This document shows, in pieces, positions 20,721 to 34,200 of a stretch of DNA of 64,000 nucleotides. The DNA lies in assembly GCA_038380795.1 (NCBI GenBank), contig CM076268.1, positions 24,499,501-24,563,500 on the forward strand, read 5' to 3'. The notes beneath the pieces were generated by a model that saw nothing but the letters and a program-made list of their open reading frames with translations, did not search any database and was not told the origin of the DNA. The DNA comes from Pyrocephalus nanus (Eukaryota > Chordata > Aves > Passeriformes > Tyrannidae). Every line of letters begins with the position of its first letter. The first letter of the stretch is position 1. Both the position numbers and the translations under genes were made by a program.

Positions 20721-23700
20721 ATTCGAAGTTAAATAACTGAACTACATATCTAGCTCCTCCTATGAACGGTAAAACCTTCAACAACTTCAAGGAAAGGTGT
20801 GAGTCTCTCAGTCAGTCATTCCTGACTTTCTGGATGAGACAAGAACTTCTACATAGTTACCAGTCAGGTTCAGTCCTCCCCCCAACCCGTACACCATGGC
20901 TTTGACCCCGTCTGTAGCTCTGATCCTTGTCAGCCCCAAGTTTGTCATCTCCTAGGTCTGGATGGGAGGTCTGGGAGCTCCACACCCCTCCTGTAGCATA
21001 CCCAGCGATCTGTAATGGGATCACAGCTTGTTCATTGGGAACCACTGCCTCAAATGACATCAGTTGCACAGCTGCTTGGTTTAAGGAGTTTTAAGCTCTA
21101 TTTTGCTACTGCCAGACTGACAAAGAGCCAGTGACCTATTTTTTTACAGAAAGTGATGAAAAAAAAAAAATGGTTCTTCTAAAAAATCAATTTCTTCAAA
21201 AGCTTGCTAAAATGGGAACCCTGAAACTGAGGAATACCCAAATCGTCAAGCGCTTTTTAAAAACATATTGCTTATGTAAGAGGATTTGCTAACAGAAATT
21301 AGGCTGAGTCTTTTAAATGAACCATCCGCTTGGGAAATATATCACTTCAGTAGCCTTCCTTGACCCTTTGCAAAGGATCATCTGCATGTGTTTGCTTAGA
21401 ATTTTTGGTAGAGAAATGTGGCTGCCTTTCTTGTTTAATTCTTTACTGTTTCCATGTGATAGGATGTCAAGAGACTGCTCTTTCTGTCCCCTGTCAATAA
21501 GTGACCTGCCTTAACCAGGCACTCAGAAATTAATCATAACACTTGTCAGCACGTGCACCAGCAATTGCTAAGGAGCTAACCACTCCAAGGCCATCTGTAG
21601 CAGTACTTGCTGTTCATTTCCCAGTACAAGGGTTAGTGTGGTTGTGTCTTTGACAGTCAGTGTTATTCATGAAAAGTCATCATGAGATGGGGGAAGTGAA
21701 AGAGAAATACTCTGTCAGCTGTATCCATTGTGTTATTGCTTCCTGGTCATGAGATCAGAATGGGTATAGCAGTGGAGAATGGGGATATAGCAGCTGAGGT
21801 GGAGCTGGTCCTGTGGGGGCAGGGGGGAGGAATTGGGTAACTGTATGAAAAGAAGCACGTACTTAAGGAATCTTCTGTCAGCCCCTGACAAAATCAAAAT
21901 TAAGGACTGAGCAAAGGTGGTCAAAGGAATCCAGGAACTTCACCACAAATGTAAACTGCTGCTGGGGACCTTATTCCTAAAGAATTCAGATCACAGTTGT
22001 GGCTATTGTACACCTGTCTCAAAGACAAATTCTTCTCTAGTTAACCTAGTTATCAAATCCAAAGTCAAAAGCGCTGGGGGGAGCAAGAGGTCTCTTTGTT
22101 CCATGCTGAGGAATTCCAAGGAGGAGTGGAGGGGGAGAAAAAAAGGATACTGGAAAAACCTACCGTGGACCAGTATAATAGTGCTCAAACTCCTGGTGAA
22201 GGTCTAGTAAGCAAGGTACAAGGCATCCATTAAGATCTTTGCTGAAGAGGTACAGATTTACTGTGTTTAAATTCTTAATTCTCAATCTCAATTAACTCTG
22301 GAATTACACTGGAATTCCTGGTTTGTGTAATTCCTAGTTTATAGTTTCATTCAAATTTGGAAAAATAAATAATCATCACTTTATATGTTCTATTTGCTGT
22401 ACTAGAAATACAGAGCTCAGTCTACTTTCTCATTGATTTTAGAACATTCTGATATAATCCCAGGGCATTTCATGTAAAGAAAGAAAAAAGCATCCAGTAG
22501 GCCTTCCTGAAGTGTTATTGAATTAAATCTCTTTTGTTAACAAAATGTAGTCCATGAGCCTCTTAAACATCCTTCAAACTGGATAAGACCAGTGAAATAA
22601 ATAATACTGTGCAGTTAGACTTAACATGTCAGAGTTTTTGTAATGGACTGGTTTTGAAGCTATGGATACCTGAACAGAATCAAAAGCTCCATTTGAGAGA
22701 ATCAGCAGTCTTGTTGTTTCAGTCTAAGAAATATATTTTAAATTCCACAGAGAGAGTTACCCTCAAAAATAAATTGGGGACCAAGATAAGTGGTCTAAGA
22801 AATTGTTCTTAAGAAAAGTTGTTAATAAATTATATGGCTAATACACCTTTTCTTCATGCTACCAAGCTTTGCTAAATGCCTTCCTTTGGCCAATAAGAAG
22901 TAAGCATAGACTTAAAATTGGATTATTGTTGGATGAATAAGGCATTAATAGGGCAACAGCTTGAAGTTATTGATGATAAATTTAATTTTGGGAAATTTAA
23001 AAGACTGAAAGAGACATTAGTTGTACCTCACAATTTGTTCAACAGATTTTGTAGCACCCACATACCATAAAACATATAGAAATAGAGAATGCTCAAAGGA
23101 TACCTATTGAAAGTGAATTTTTCTTTCTTTAAGTGATTTTTTTCTCATGTCTCCATAGTCTTATTTAACAAGAAGGGTCTTAAAAAGTCACAAAGACATC
23201 TAGGAAAGTTATCAATATAAGTTACAATGCTTGTATGAGTCCAATTAAGAAAAAAACTCACAATATTTTAATCATTAATATTAATTTTCTAATAAAAGAA
23301 GTTTCATGTTTGAATTCCAGGACACCGTATAAATTGGGGAAAAAAAATCTTTCTGTAACTTCTGCTATGTACAAAGCTTTGCTTGAGAGATTGTAAAGTT
23401 ATATGAACTACCCTGTCTGCATTTTTGTTCTTACTGAAAGTCATCAGTAGCTTTCATCAGATCAGGAGGTTTCTTGCAATACAGTAGTGTCTTTCTGTCT
23501 AACTTTGATAGGCCACAGAATTTTCAATTTCTTGGTTCAAATAAGCATCACTATTGCAATCTTAATGTTTTTTTCATAATGAATTTAATATTCCTAAAAA
23601 GAAGAAAGCTATAGCTCTCTTTTTTAGTTATGAAATTATACCACCATGCAGACAATGTAGCTAAATAATCTGGATAATCATCTTTTATGCTAAAAATTCC

Positions 23701-26000
23701 ATTCACGATCAAGAAATTAATCTGTCCTTTGTATGGAACATTTCACAACAAAACAAGATTTGAGAAGCACCTAAATTAAATGGATGTGCAGCCCTTAAAC
23801 TCCACACAATTTCCAACAATTCGTGATTTATTAGAACAGACTTTGTAAATACTGTATACAAAGCAATTACACTGTCCCCTGAATATCTGTGGCCTGAAGC
23901 AGAGAATGGACCATATTTCTCATAGTATTGGTAGATCTTGTCTGTATTAATAGAACAAAACAACATAAGCAAACTGCAGTAGATCCTTCTTCAGTAGCTA
24001 ACTGCAGAAGTATCAAGGGAGCTGCATCAGTTTGCAACTACCAGGAATTTGATCCCGAATTTTCTGTGTATTAATCACCTGTGTTTACCCTACCTCCATT
24101 TAAAAATCTGAGCTACTAAAAAGAATGTTTTATAGGAATGTAAGAGCGTGAGCAATATTACTCCCTCTTTTAGTTATATAAAGTTATTGCTATTCACACT
24201 GATACAAAACTATTGTATGATACGAGAATAGAAGTATTGATTACAGTGTGGGAGTAATACCATGGATTTTCACTGTGAAATACACACACACACAAAAAAA
24301 AAATTTAGTTTTAGAAATAACATGAAGTCATGTTGTTTGGTTTTCTCTCAAAGGAAGGCACATTATAATTACTGATGATATTGCTGAGCAACAGACAAGT
24401 ACAGTGCTTTGAAATGTAATCAGAGGAAGCTGTAGCTAGAAACTACTTTTAGTAATTTCTAGCACCAAGTAATTATTGGTTCATTCCTTATATCTTATGT
24501 CAGGAAGGTGACATCATTTTAGGATGCTGTGTCAGGATCCACGCCCATGAGGGTAGAAATTATCCCTGTTAGTGACAAGAATGATACCAGAAGTGTGGCT
24601 CCCAAAAAGAAGGAACTACATGCATGTCTGGCTGGGCAGTTATAATGAACTATGAGATGCTGTATAGATAATGTGCCCATACTCAGGCTTTCTTTAAAGG
24701 GAAAGAGTCCCCAGTGTAGGAACATTTAGGTCCTTTAGCTGAACATCTTTACCTTCTGCCTTACTGCTTTGTAATACCTTCAAAATTCTGGGTGTGATTC
24801 TCTCTGAAATATAAGCAGAATAATAAGTCAGTGTACTGCCCTTGCATGGCTGGATGCACCTGTTGCAGGAGGTGGTGTATAAGCCCCCAGGCTCCTCTGT
24901 CACAACTTGATACTGTCCTAGTCTTTTCTGAAATGTCTGATAGCCTTTTCTGCCAGTAGTTATGAAGGACAATACAGGATTTGTTGCTTGTCTCTGCTTG
25001 TTGGCCTCCTGCTTCCCACTACTGTCTAGACTAGGGCTCCAGGGCAGCAAGTTAGCATTGCACACTATTTTTTTAAATGATATTGTAGCTGGTGTTGGGG
25101 CACTTGGTTAAATAGCTGGATTAATTATACCAGAAACTTGGTATGAGTAAAAACTACCAGATTTCTAGGGAGTTGGGTGTTTTTTTGATGAAAAATAAAG
25201 AAGCTGACAAGTATGTTTTTCTTTGACTCTATGCTGATAAACAGTACAGACATCAGTCTCAGTGGCACCTCTGTCTAACATCATCAATATCTCACAACTG
25301 GAATAGAAGAAGATGAGTGTAATTCACAGGTTAGAAGATATCTGAAACTGTTTTCCAGTTTTGTATCACAACTCAAGTTTGGTTTGCTGCCTAGTGTTAG
25401 ATCTCTCCAGCTTTCTTCATGTGGTGATTTTTTATCATCCATAAGAATTTTCAAGGTAAATTGGCATGTCAGACTAATGAATTTCTGAGTGGTTATCCAT
25501 CATGATAACATGAGTGTTTAAGCATGAGATCGTGGCAGGTAAATCTCTTGATCTGAGCCCACCAAACTGTGGAGTTTCCCTCCTTACAGAAGCTATATTT
25601 CTCCTATTTTCTGGCCTTCATAGTTGATTGTGTGTCTGCAAAGACCCAGTTGGATTTCTAAGCCCTTTAACTTTCTATTTACAATGATAAATCTGGCACT
25701 TTCTCCTACCTGTGCTACCTAAAGTAAATCTTGAATTCTGGCTTTACTCTGGTAATAACTCACTGTTGTATACCAGATAGGATAAGTAAAACCAGCAGTG
25801 GATCCCCAATTTTTCTGACTCTTGTTCCTCAACTGGGAACTTCATAGAGGTCAGGAGTCGCTACAGAGTACACTTGACAGAAACCTTCCTCTTAGGATGG
25901 GGGTATCACATCAGTTCTTTCTATTTTTCCTACACTTTGCTTTTGAGCACCATGCCACACAAATCCATTTAAGTGACCTCAACAAAACAAGTTATTCTAC
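20721..26000. other. Non-coding stretch, no gene recognised
   Basis: No recognisable gene. A G-rich stretch lies at about 21816-21837 with runs of five and six G separated by CA; there are too few well-spaced runs for a confident G-quadruplex. Short A runs are near 21158, and an (AC)n plus A run spans 24282-24303. The 123-codon minus frame at 24694-25065 and the 96-codon plus frame at 21917-22207 resemble no known protein. Nothing else was seen. Confidence 0.55.
24282..24303. repeat. Short (AC)n microsatellite with A tail
   Basis: About six AC units followed by an A run. A simple repeat with no associated element recognised. Confidence 0.9.
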
Positions 26001-29000
26001 TGGGCTTTTAAAAATATTAATACAGCTGGCTTGATCTCAGCTTTGTCCAGACTTGTCCTATTTCTCCTTTAGCAATTCAAAGGAACGCACTGGCTGACAG
26101 GACATTTGGGTTTATCCAGAAATACCTCTCTGATACCTTTCCCTGTAGCCTCCAACCTGTGTTACCACCATGTCAAACAAAGCCACTTAGTGTTGTCAGG
26201 AGCTACCCCACATAAACTAGAACAGTCAAGAGTTGAAATTCTTCAGCTGCTAAATGGATCCTACTGATTCTGCCCTTCAGGGTCCAAATAAACATTCAGC
26301 TGTCTGACTACCATAAAAAGGCAGTTTGAATTTTTGCTGTGGTCAAGGGGCAAGAGATGAAGACATGGCAGATATGGAGCTTATGCAATTCCATGCACAC
26401 ATTGGAGTGGCTGCTTGGATGTGTATAGCTGTCTTTTGAAAGACTATGTAGTCTTATCTTGCAGCTTCAGCATCTTGTCAGAGTACAGACTATTTCCCCA
26501 GATGCTGGGGTTTTAGGTAACTGCTGGTTCTACTTCTAGCAAAAGCCCTTTCGATGATCATGACTCCTTACAATTGTTTTTGCAAGCATTTCACAAACCA
26601 ATTAGTAAGACATATACACATTTTGAAATGGTGAAGAATACAAAGACTCAAACAGAAACTGTGCTAGCTGTGAAATCAGAAGAGCAGTTTAGCTATTGAT
26701 TTTGATAGCAAGGTAATATTTGGGGGCTTTTGCAGTACTTTTCTGTGCTGTGAAGGTATGTTAGCCTGCACATATCTTTATTATTGTCCAGGAAGAATAG
26801 AGGCTGCACACACACCCTAGCTCAGAGTCACCCAAAACTTCTAATTTCTCTGCCAATTGATGAGATAAAGAGAACATGCAATAGACCCTTAGGAAGGCTG
26901 AAAGGAGGCTACCTACCTATCACCTTTATCACAGAGCTAAGCTCAGCAGAAAAATACCATCAGTCAGCAGAGGCTCTGCCAGTCCTCCTGACCTCAGCTC
27001 ACAGAGAACCCCAGTAAATTTTTGTTTTACTTTCCTCGCAGTCAGCTTAGAGTCTGTGTACCTGAGATTTGGGTTGGGAGTGGACTTGATTTTTAAATTA
27101 AAATGCAAAAATGAAAGACTTCTAGAGGCATGAGAGCACACTTCATCTCTAAAAAACTTCTGTATTGCAATGTAAGATCTTGTCTTTTCCCTTCTTCTCT
27201 GGGTGTTGGGAGAGAAAAAAATCAAATTGGATTGTCTGAAAGAAAAAAAAAAAAGATAATTAAGTTACTGTAATGTTAATGAAATTGAAAAAAAATCTCT
27301 GAATAACTACACTATATTTATTCAGAATACCCTGAAAGACAGAGAATAGCTTGTAACACCTGATGGAGCAAAAAAAGGAGGTAACAGCTTACTAAAACAG
27401 TGATCTAGCTATGCCCAGAAAACAATTACTCTGAGAGCAAATCCCTTGGAGAAGTCCTACAAGTTATAAAACAGTTGAGAAAGATATTTTATAGATATTT
27501 AAGATATTTGGTGTTAAGGCAGGCATTATTTTTAGACACACTTTCTATTATAAAATTAAGTAATTTATTCCACTAGTAACAAATATTTAAGACACAATTG
27601 TTGTGTTGAATAAAACTTTAAATATTATTAGAATACGTGATCACAGCAGCCAAGACAAAAGCCTTTGACTTACTAAAATCTCTTCTTCCACAGTCTGAGA
27701 AGTAATTTTCTCTCTCTAGTTACTTTGAAGGAAGATATCATTATTTATACCTACCAGTCATATACTTTAAGATTTCTAAATAGATGTTGCAAGAAAAGGT
27801 ATGGAGGTCTTGGATTCAGGTTGAAAGTGCTACCAAGTCTGTATGGCTGATGCGATAAATGAACCTGGATCTGGTTCCAGTTTGCAGTCAGAGGGAAATG
27901 GTAATGGTATATTGATTCTAAGAAGAATAGGTAGGACTACTCAGATAGCCTCCATGTATTTTAATTGTACCTTTGATATTTTCTTGGTCTGTCTTTTTCA
28001 ATCTCTACAACTGAATAAGTTTTGTGCTTGTCCATCTTATAGAATGCATAAGTATTTTTCAATGAAGGGAGTATATAAAATATTGTGTTCCCTGTTTCCC
28101 CTCCTACTATAAGTAGCACCATGACAATATTGTTCTGGGATACTTATTGTTTTGTTTGTAACATTAAAACTGCCATAGCTCAGTTCGTAGCTCATAGTGT
28201 CATTCTCTGACTGCATCATTTATTCCAAAGAGAAGAGAGCCATTCTGAAATCCTTTTTTGCTCTTTGAATTTCTGCCAAGAAAGATGCTGCTAAATACCC
28301 AACAGATAGTTTTGTACCTTACCTAATACCTCCATACCAAAGCCAGCAATCTCTGATCTGGAACTGAATAACAAATATATCTTGAAAATCAAAATGTACA
28401 GTGTATCTGGTCCATGTTTACTGTAGCAGTTAGGACTGGAAAGAAATTCTCTGTCTATATTAGTTAAGCATGTCCTTCCACAGACAATAAATCAGTCATG
28501 TCTGGTAGGTTGGTGATGGCTTTCAAGGCATTCTGGTATTCAGTCTCATAAAAAAAAGTAGTTCTTTCCTTTTTGAGTAGCTGTTGTATGTTTGCCACTT
28601 GAGAATTCTCTAGGGTCTGTTCTGAAATTATCAAAGTTTATAGCACACATTTTCAAATTAGCATTCTTAAATATGCCCACAAAATCTGCTGCTGCTCCCC
28701 AAATCCATCCTTCTACACTAAATTACACATTAATACATCAGAATACCTATTTGCATTCACAAAGAATGTACAAATAGATGCTCAACAAATTTTGAAAAGA
28801 TGTTCTGTGAAAAGTTGGACAGTTATTTAAGGAAAATGCTTTCTAACATAATAGCATATATGTGTGACTAAATCCAAGAGGATCTTAGTGCACTTTCTGG
28901 CTTGTTATGATGCAGATGATTCTCAAAGTTACCTGCTCAGAGAAGACCCTCGAAATTTAAAGCTCACTCTAAATATGGGTATGGATTTCAGCATTACTGA

Positions 29001-31157
29001 GGCTTTTTTACCTTTTTTTTATCCCTTTGCCTCCTACTATTTTTAGATTCTCAAGATCTGTATATGTGCAGGAACTAAATCCAGAGTAAGAGCAAGCAGA
29101 AAGAGTGCATAACATCTTACAATATATTTAACATAGTTTTTTAATAATAAATCTAATTGCTGACATTATGAAAAGTAAAAAAGTTGTTAGTCAATATGTT
29201 CTCCATACATTCTCAACATTTTCATCTTCTGACTATTCCAGAGTCATTGCTGGCAGCATTGATTTTCCCCTGAAGTAACAAGCATTGTATTTCAAAGCTC
29301 AGGCTGTTGATCACTTTGATAGCAACCTTTTCAAACATTTAAGATAAAAAATCCTGCCCAGTAAAAACCTCTGTCCTATATCGCTATTTCATACTACAAA
29401 AAATAAGTATGTACACAGAGTCAGAAGGATTACTATAAAAAAATTCTGGGCTTCTTTTTTGAGTTTCTCACTTTTTCCCATATTGTACCTGTATTATAAT
29501 ATGAAATTTATTTGCAAAATCCCAAAGGTTGCCAGGAATCTCTTTCAAAGAAACATTTAGACTTACACAGGATTTAGTAACTTCCATAAACTTTTTTTTC
29601 TCTCCTTTTCTTTAGTTCTGTCAGCTTCCTTATCTTTTAGTTTCTGGCTCCCTTAGGACAAAGGAGTTAGATGAACATAGTCTATCTTTGTCAGATAGAC
29701 AAAGTCTACACCTTTTTGAATGTCTGGAAGGTGCCTCATATTTCAAAATGTGCCCACAAAGGAGCAATAAAAAGTGCATAGCTGAATTTCTGACTGCAAT
29801 TTTGAACCAGAAATAGGCCTAAATTCCACAATCAAATGTGCTTCTAAAGTGCTGAGTTTAACTGTTTCATTTCAGCCCTTTACAGAGAGATTGAGCTATA
29901 GAGTTCAAATCCCAAACTCTGGCTGGCTCTCAGCACGTGGAAAGTTCAAAGAGTTTGGAGCAGACACTTCTGCTGTAGTCACACACTGCATGAGCCCAAA
30001 CCTTGAAGCAGGACTCAATCAAGCAGACCAGATTGACTGAACATACCTTGTGATGGCACAAAAGTTATTGCTTCCCTCCCCTCTCTTCTTCTTTTTTTTT
30101 CTTATGCTTTTTTTTCACCTCCCACAATCCAAGTTTCTAGTTTGACATAAAGCTTTGGAACCAGGGTTTGTGCTTTCATTCCAAACATTTCATAGAGCTT
30201 TAAATCATATCCAGGAGCTCTCTTCTGTGTTTTACAGAGAAGAAAAATCACATATCTGGCTATTTATTGAAATTATAACTATTTCATTCACCTATTGAGG
30301 ACAGTGTACTCATCATTTGCAGGCAGCAAACGAATACCTTAACAGATGGGAATTTACATTGTTTCCATGGTTACAATAATAAATACAATGCTGATCTGCC
30401 CAGAGTAGCTCTTGTTTTTCAAAAGGGTCTTTAAATTATTTGCGTTTTCCAATGGATTTTAAGCTTCATTTTATGATGATAATCTAGAAGATATTTTTTA
30501 TTACTACAGCATTTATATTAGATGTGCTGTTGTTACAGGAAAGTGAAATACTTCATTAAAGCATATAATTAGTGAGTTGAGTTAAAATAATACTATGTTC
30601 TGTGCTTATTCTAACTGTCACTGTTCTGAAACATGGAGAGATGTCAGAAGCAGCAGTAGAGATATGGCAGCAATCATGAATTTCACCTTTTTCTTCTTAT
30701 ATATGGGAATTGTCAAAGAATTCAAGCAAGAACTGGTTAAATACTGAGAACAGAAATGATGAAAAATCAGTAAGTACATTTGTGAGGAAAAAAAAAAGAA
30801 GGAAAAATTTTATTTGTAGGCTCTTTGTGATGGTGACTGTGTTGTTGCATGCATTTGAACAGTACCTCAAATTATAGGCCACATAGTAGGTACTTTAATC
30901 CACAAAGAAACATTGTCCGAAGTAGTAAAATCCTATTTATTCACAAACACATTATCTCAAAATTAATAGGATAAGATTGCTAGGATAAAATGTACATCAA
31001 CGTGATCTGTTCTTCAGTCCATTTTCGGAGTCATCACTAAAATCTTTGCAATACATTTTGTTACCTAGTTGACCTAAAGGTAAACTTCTCTTGAATCTGC
31101 CTGTGTTATGATTAAACTCTTTGCAACTGCCATTTTAATGGAAATTATTTATTTCAG
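26001..31157. other. Non-coding stretch, no gene recognised
   Basis: Unique AT-rich DNA with frames up to 98 codons, none recognisable. An open frame at about 29873-30040 follows a clean acceptor-like TTTAACTGTTTCATTTCAG but has no recognisable product. The block 30280-30560 is repeat-free, rich in TTTAAATTATTTGCG-like cores and contains an RFX-like site at 30361-30374, so it may be a regulatory element. Interleaved hairpins of 7 bp (CTTTGTC/GACAAAG and GTCTATC/GATAGAC) overlap at about 29681-29706. A runs lie near 27241 and 30788. Confidence 0.55.
30361..30374. promoter_or_regulatory. RFX X-box-like palindromic site
   Basis: GTTTCCATGGTTAC reads GTAACCATGGAAAC on the other strand. This is close to the RFX-family X-box layout (GTNRCC, short spacer, RGYAAC), with one departure in the second half-site. 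It lies in a repeat-free, enhancer-like block (30280-30560). Whether it is bound is unknown, and a single 14-bp match is weak evidence. Confidence 0.3.
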
Positions 31158-31298
31158 TATTTCTCTTTCTAAAGAGTATAAAGACTCTCTGGAACAAAGA
31201 CAATTTCTTTGTAACTATTTTTTCCCCTTGGAATCAAATGGAAATGCTGTTGACATACAATGCAACAGTCAATTTGTGCAGGAATTTTCGTTCCTAAG
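31158..31298 (+). other. Candidate splice-bounded open exon (unproven)
   Basis: The sequence is bounded by ATTATTTATTTCAG (ends 31157) and CTAAG|GTAAAT (donor at 31299). The 141 bp between are open in one frame; the length is a multiple of three and the splice phase is the same at both ends, as in a skippable cassette exon. The peptide includes SKEYKDSLEQRQFL and SNGNAVDIQCNSQFVQEF. I do not recognise it. The acceptor pyrimidine tract is modest. A chance arrangement is quite possible. Confidence 0.22.
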
Positions 31299-34200
31299 GT
31301 AAATAAACACTGTATCCTACTGAAATAAGAACAGACAGATTTGGAAGGGAGAATTTCATGAGCTGCACTGAAATATGGCAGATTAGGAAAGGCACCAATA
31401 CTCCTGGGAACCAGTGCTTTTAATGACCAGGAACAGTCTGTAAGCAAAGCAAAGCTTGTATGTCCTAGTCAGTGTCTGTTACACCAAACTGTATCCCAGG
31501 TTTGGTTTGCAAATTCTGTTGTCTAATCCTGCATTCTGTTGTCTGTGAAAAGCTATTTGGGCCTCTTTGTATTGAAAAACTAGCTAGATTTGGAGGCTGG
31601 GGGAAGGAAGGGCGGAGACTGGGAGCTGATGCTAGACATTGATTTTACTGTAACAGCCTGGCCCGACACGTTGCTTAGGAAAGACTCAGTAATTATTCTA
31701 TTGGGTTGCCTTCCCAGGCTCAGGATTCAAATTATGCAGGCTGGATATGTGGCAAAACAGGATTAAAAATGCATTTAAGGCAAGAGCTGTCTGGGCTGAA
31801 TACAGACCCACTGCAACTTGCCAGAAAAACAGTGAGCCAGAGAAGAGAATTCAAGAGGGAGTCTGTCTGGATTTAAGTGTTGACCAGGCTTTGGGCTCAT
31901 ATATCAGCTGAAGGGCTATGGAGAGCAGCAGCACATCTCAGGGATCCTTTTTGTTTTGTAAAGATTAGTAACTCCCTAGCGTTCCCTTCAGTGTGAAGAT
32001 AACCGTGCTTAAGAAATTACTTGGCTACACTTGTTTTCCTAGCCTGTCTTCCTCATTGATTTTGAGTAATCTTTTCAAACAAGACATGAAATTCAGAGGT
32101 AATATATCTTAAGCAGCCAGGTGCTTGAAGGAATGAAATGCCTGCTGGTGATCTGAGGCAGTGACAGGGCAGAGCAGCGCTCCGGGAGAAAGCAGCGGGC
32201 ACTGCTGCAGCCACCCCTTGGCACGTGACTCTCTAGGACAGGTCTCAGCACTGCCCAGGTTTGGACTGGGGTCTCAGGGCAGGGATTTACTCAGAGCATT
32301 TGGTCTCCCTGCAATAGGCTTGCACCGAGTGTTGTCACCTGCTGTGTGTGGATGATGCCCTGAAGTGCAGCGGAAAACACTGTGAGCCTGTGAATCAACC
32401 ACGAGTCACAATCTCAAATTACAAAATCAAACATTGCAGTAAAGGATTTGGTAGTGCTATGTGTGAAAGAAGGTAAAAATCTTATTTCTTTACACATATG
32501 TATGCTGCCTATCAATGGTACTGATATTAACACCAGTAACTAGTGCTGTTTTCAAGCAGATGCCAAGGAAGAATAGGAATTCTTGGCTGCACCGGTCTCA
32601 GATGCTTGAATGGAAAAGATACCTGTAGCTGCTCTGCTGGCAACATTTTACTAGGCCTTTGTGACTTACTGAAGTTCAGAACAAAGACTCTTATTCATCC
32701 TTCTGAGAGTCTGTTTATTTTACAGTGTTATGATGCTCATTTCCTCACAACTGAGTGCATTTCTGAATTTTACTCCTTAAAATGCACAATTTATCCTTAA
32801 GAAGCCATAAACTTTGATTTTGTTCAACCTGCTCAGAGTCTGCTCTTGTAGTGCAGGCAGAAGTAACCAAATCCAAGTGACTACTTCTGTGTGCTTGTTT
32901 TGTTTGATTTGGTTTTAACTCAAATATGTAATCAAAAAGAAGCCCCAAGGACTTCAGCGATTACAGAAGAAACCAGAATAGTCTCTTATTAGCTGAAGAA
33001 TTAATGTGTATAATGAGCTTTTTTTAGGAAGTCTATAACAAGATACTACTTCTGAATGAATGTGTTCTTGATTAGCAAAATACCCCATAATCACAGGAAA
33101 GTTAGTGGGACACGGTTTTAGCCTTCCTGTTAGAGTCTCTTTTTAAGCACCTGATGATATTCTCTGAAAGCATGCAAAATAAGATATAATCAAAAAAATT
33201 ACATGATAACAATTAAAACTATTTCTCAGGAACACTGCTAACTTTTTATGTTTATGCCAGAAAGGTGATTATAATTTGGGGATGGGGGAATAGAGGAGCA
33301 GGGAGTAGGTTGGAAACTGTACGAGAAAACCAGCTGTGTTAGGCTGTTTAGCACATGTAAGACATGTTGATGTTTTGGTCATGAGGCAAATTTCAAAGGC
33401 AACTAGCACCAGTTAACACTGATCATCTTACTAATAGTATCCTGAAATATGAGTGAAAACAGATGTTATGAAGATTTTGTAAATTTGAAAGTCTTTTTAG
33501 TTAGTACATAACTTTATGTCCCTGACTACTAGCATTAATAAGGTCAGGATTTCACACTTGGTCTCTAATACACTTTGTAGCATACAGTTTAGAAGATCTA
33601 ACTGTAAGTCTTCCACTTTTACATATTTCTATCTTATTTTCATACTACTGAAAAGGCAATTACTCCTTTTCTCTATCTTTTTTTATTTTTAGTTTTACCA
33701 TATATGTCCAATTTAAACAGTTTCTGTTTCCCAGTGGTGAATTTGCAGTTCAAAAGAAAAGGAGTCAGAACTAGAAAACTTTGCTAAGACCAGGTTTGAT
33801 GTAGCTCAATAAAACACAATTTCCAGTAAGGCTCGAGGTTTCTAGGAGGCCCAGAGCCCAGATGTCACAGGGGCTCCACAACCAATATTTTGTATGACTA
33901 GTCTGTTTAGAGGCTTTGAGAGGCAAAAATCAAGTCTTATGTGACTAGTCTTTATACTGCCTGCATATGGAGGGAAAACCACTGAAAATGCGTAAACATT
34001 AACCTAGCTTTTCCATGTCATGGACTCATGTCCTTTTTTCCACTGAACATGGTCCAAGCATAAGTTATATGGCTCTTGATTTCGTTTTCTCTCTAACTTT
34101 TCTAATGTCTTTTTGGTTGACTAAAATACCCTGAAGTATTAAATCTTCTTGACCTCAGTTATATACACTGGTGGGGAGATGAAGCAGACAGTGGACTTCT

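Noticed and set aside
24694..25065. 123-codon minus frame
   Set aside because: I looked for retroviral or CR1 protein motifs and Ig-like patterns and found none.
29898..29915. AGTTCAAATCCC resembling a tRNA B box
   Set aside because: Flanking bases do not form a T-arm stem and there is no A box or acceptor stem at the right distance.
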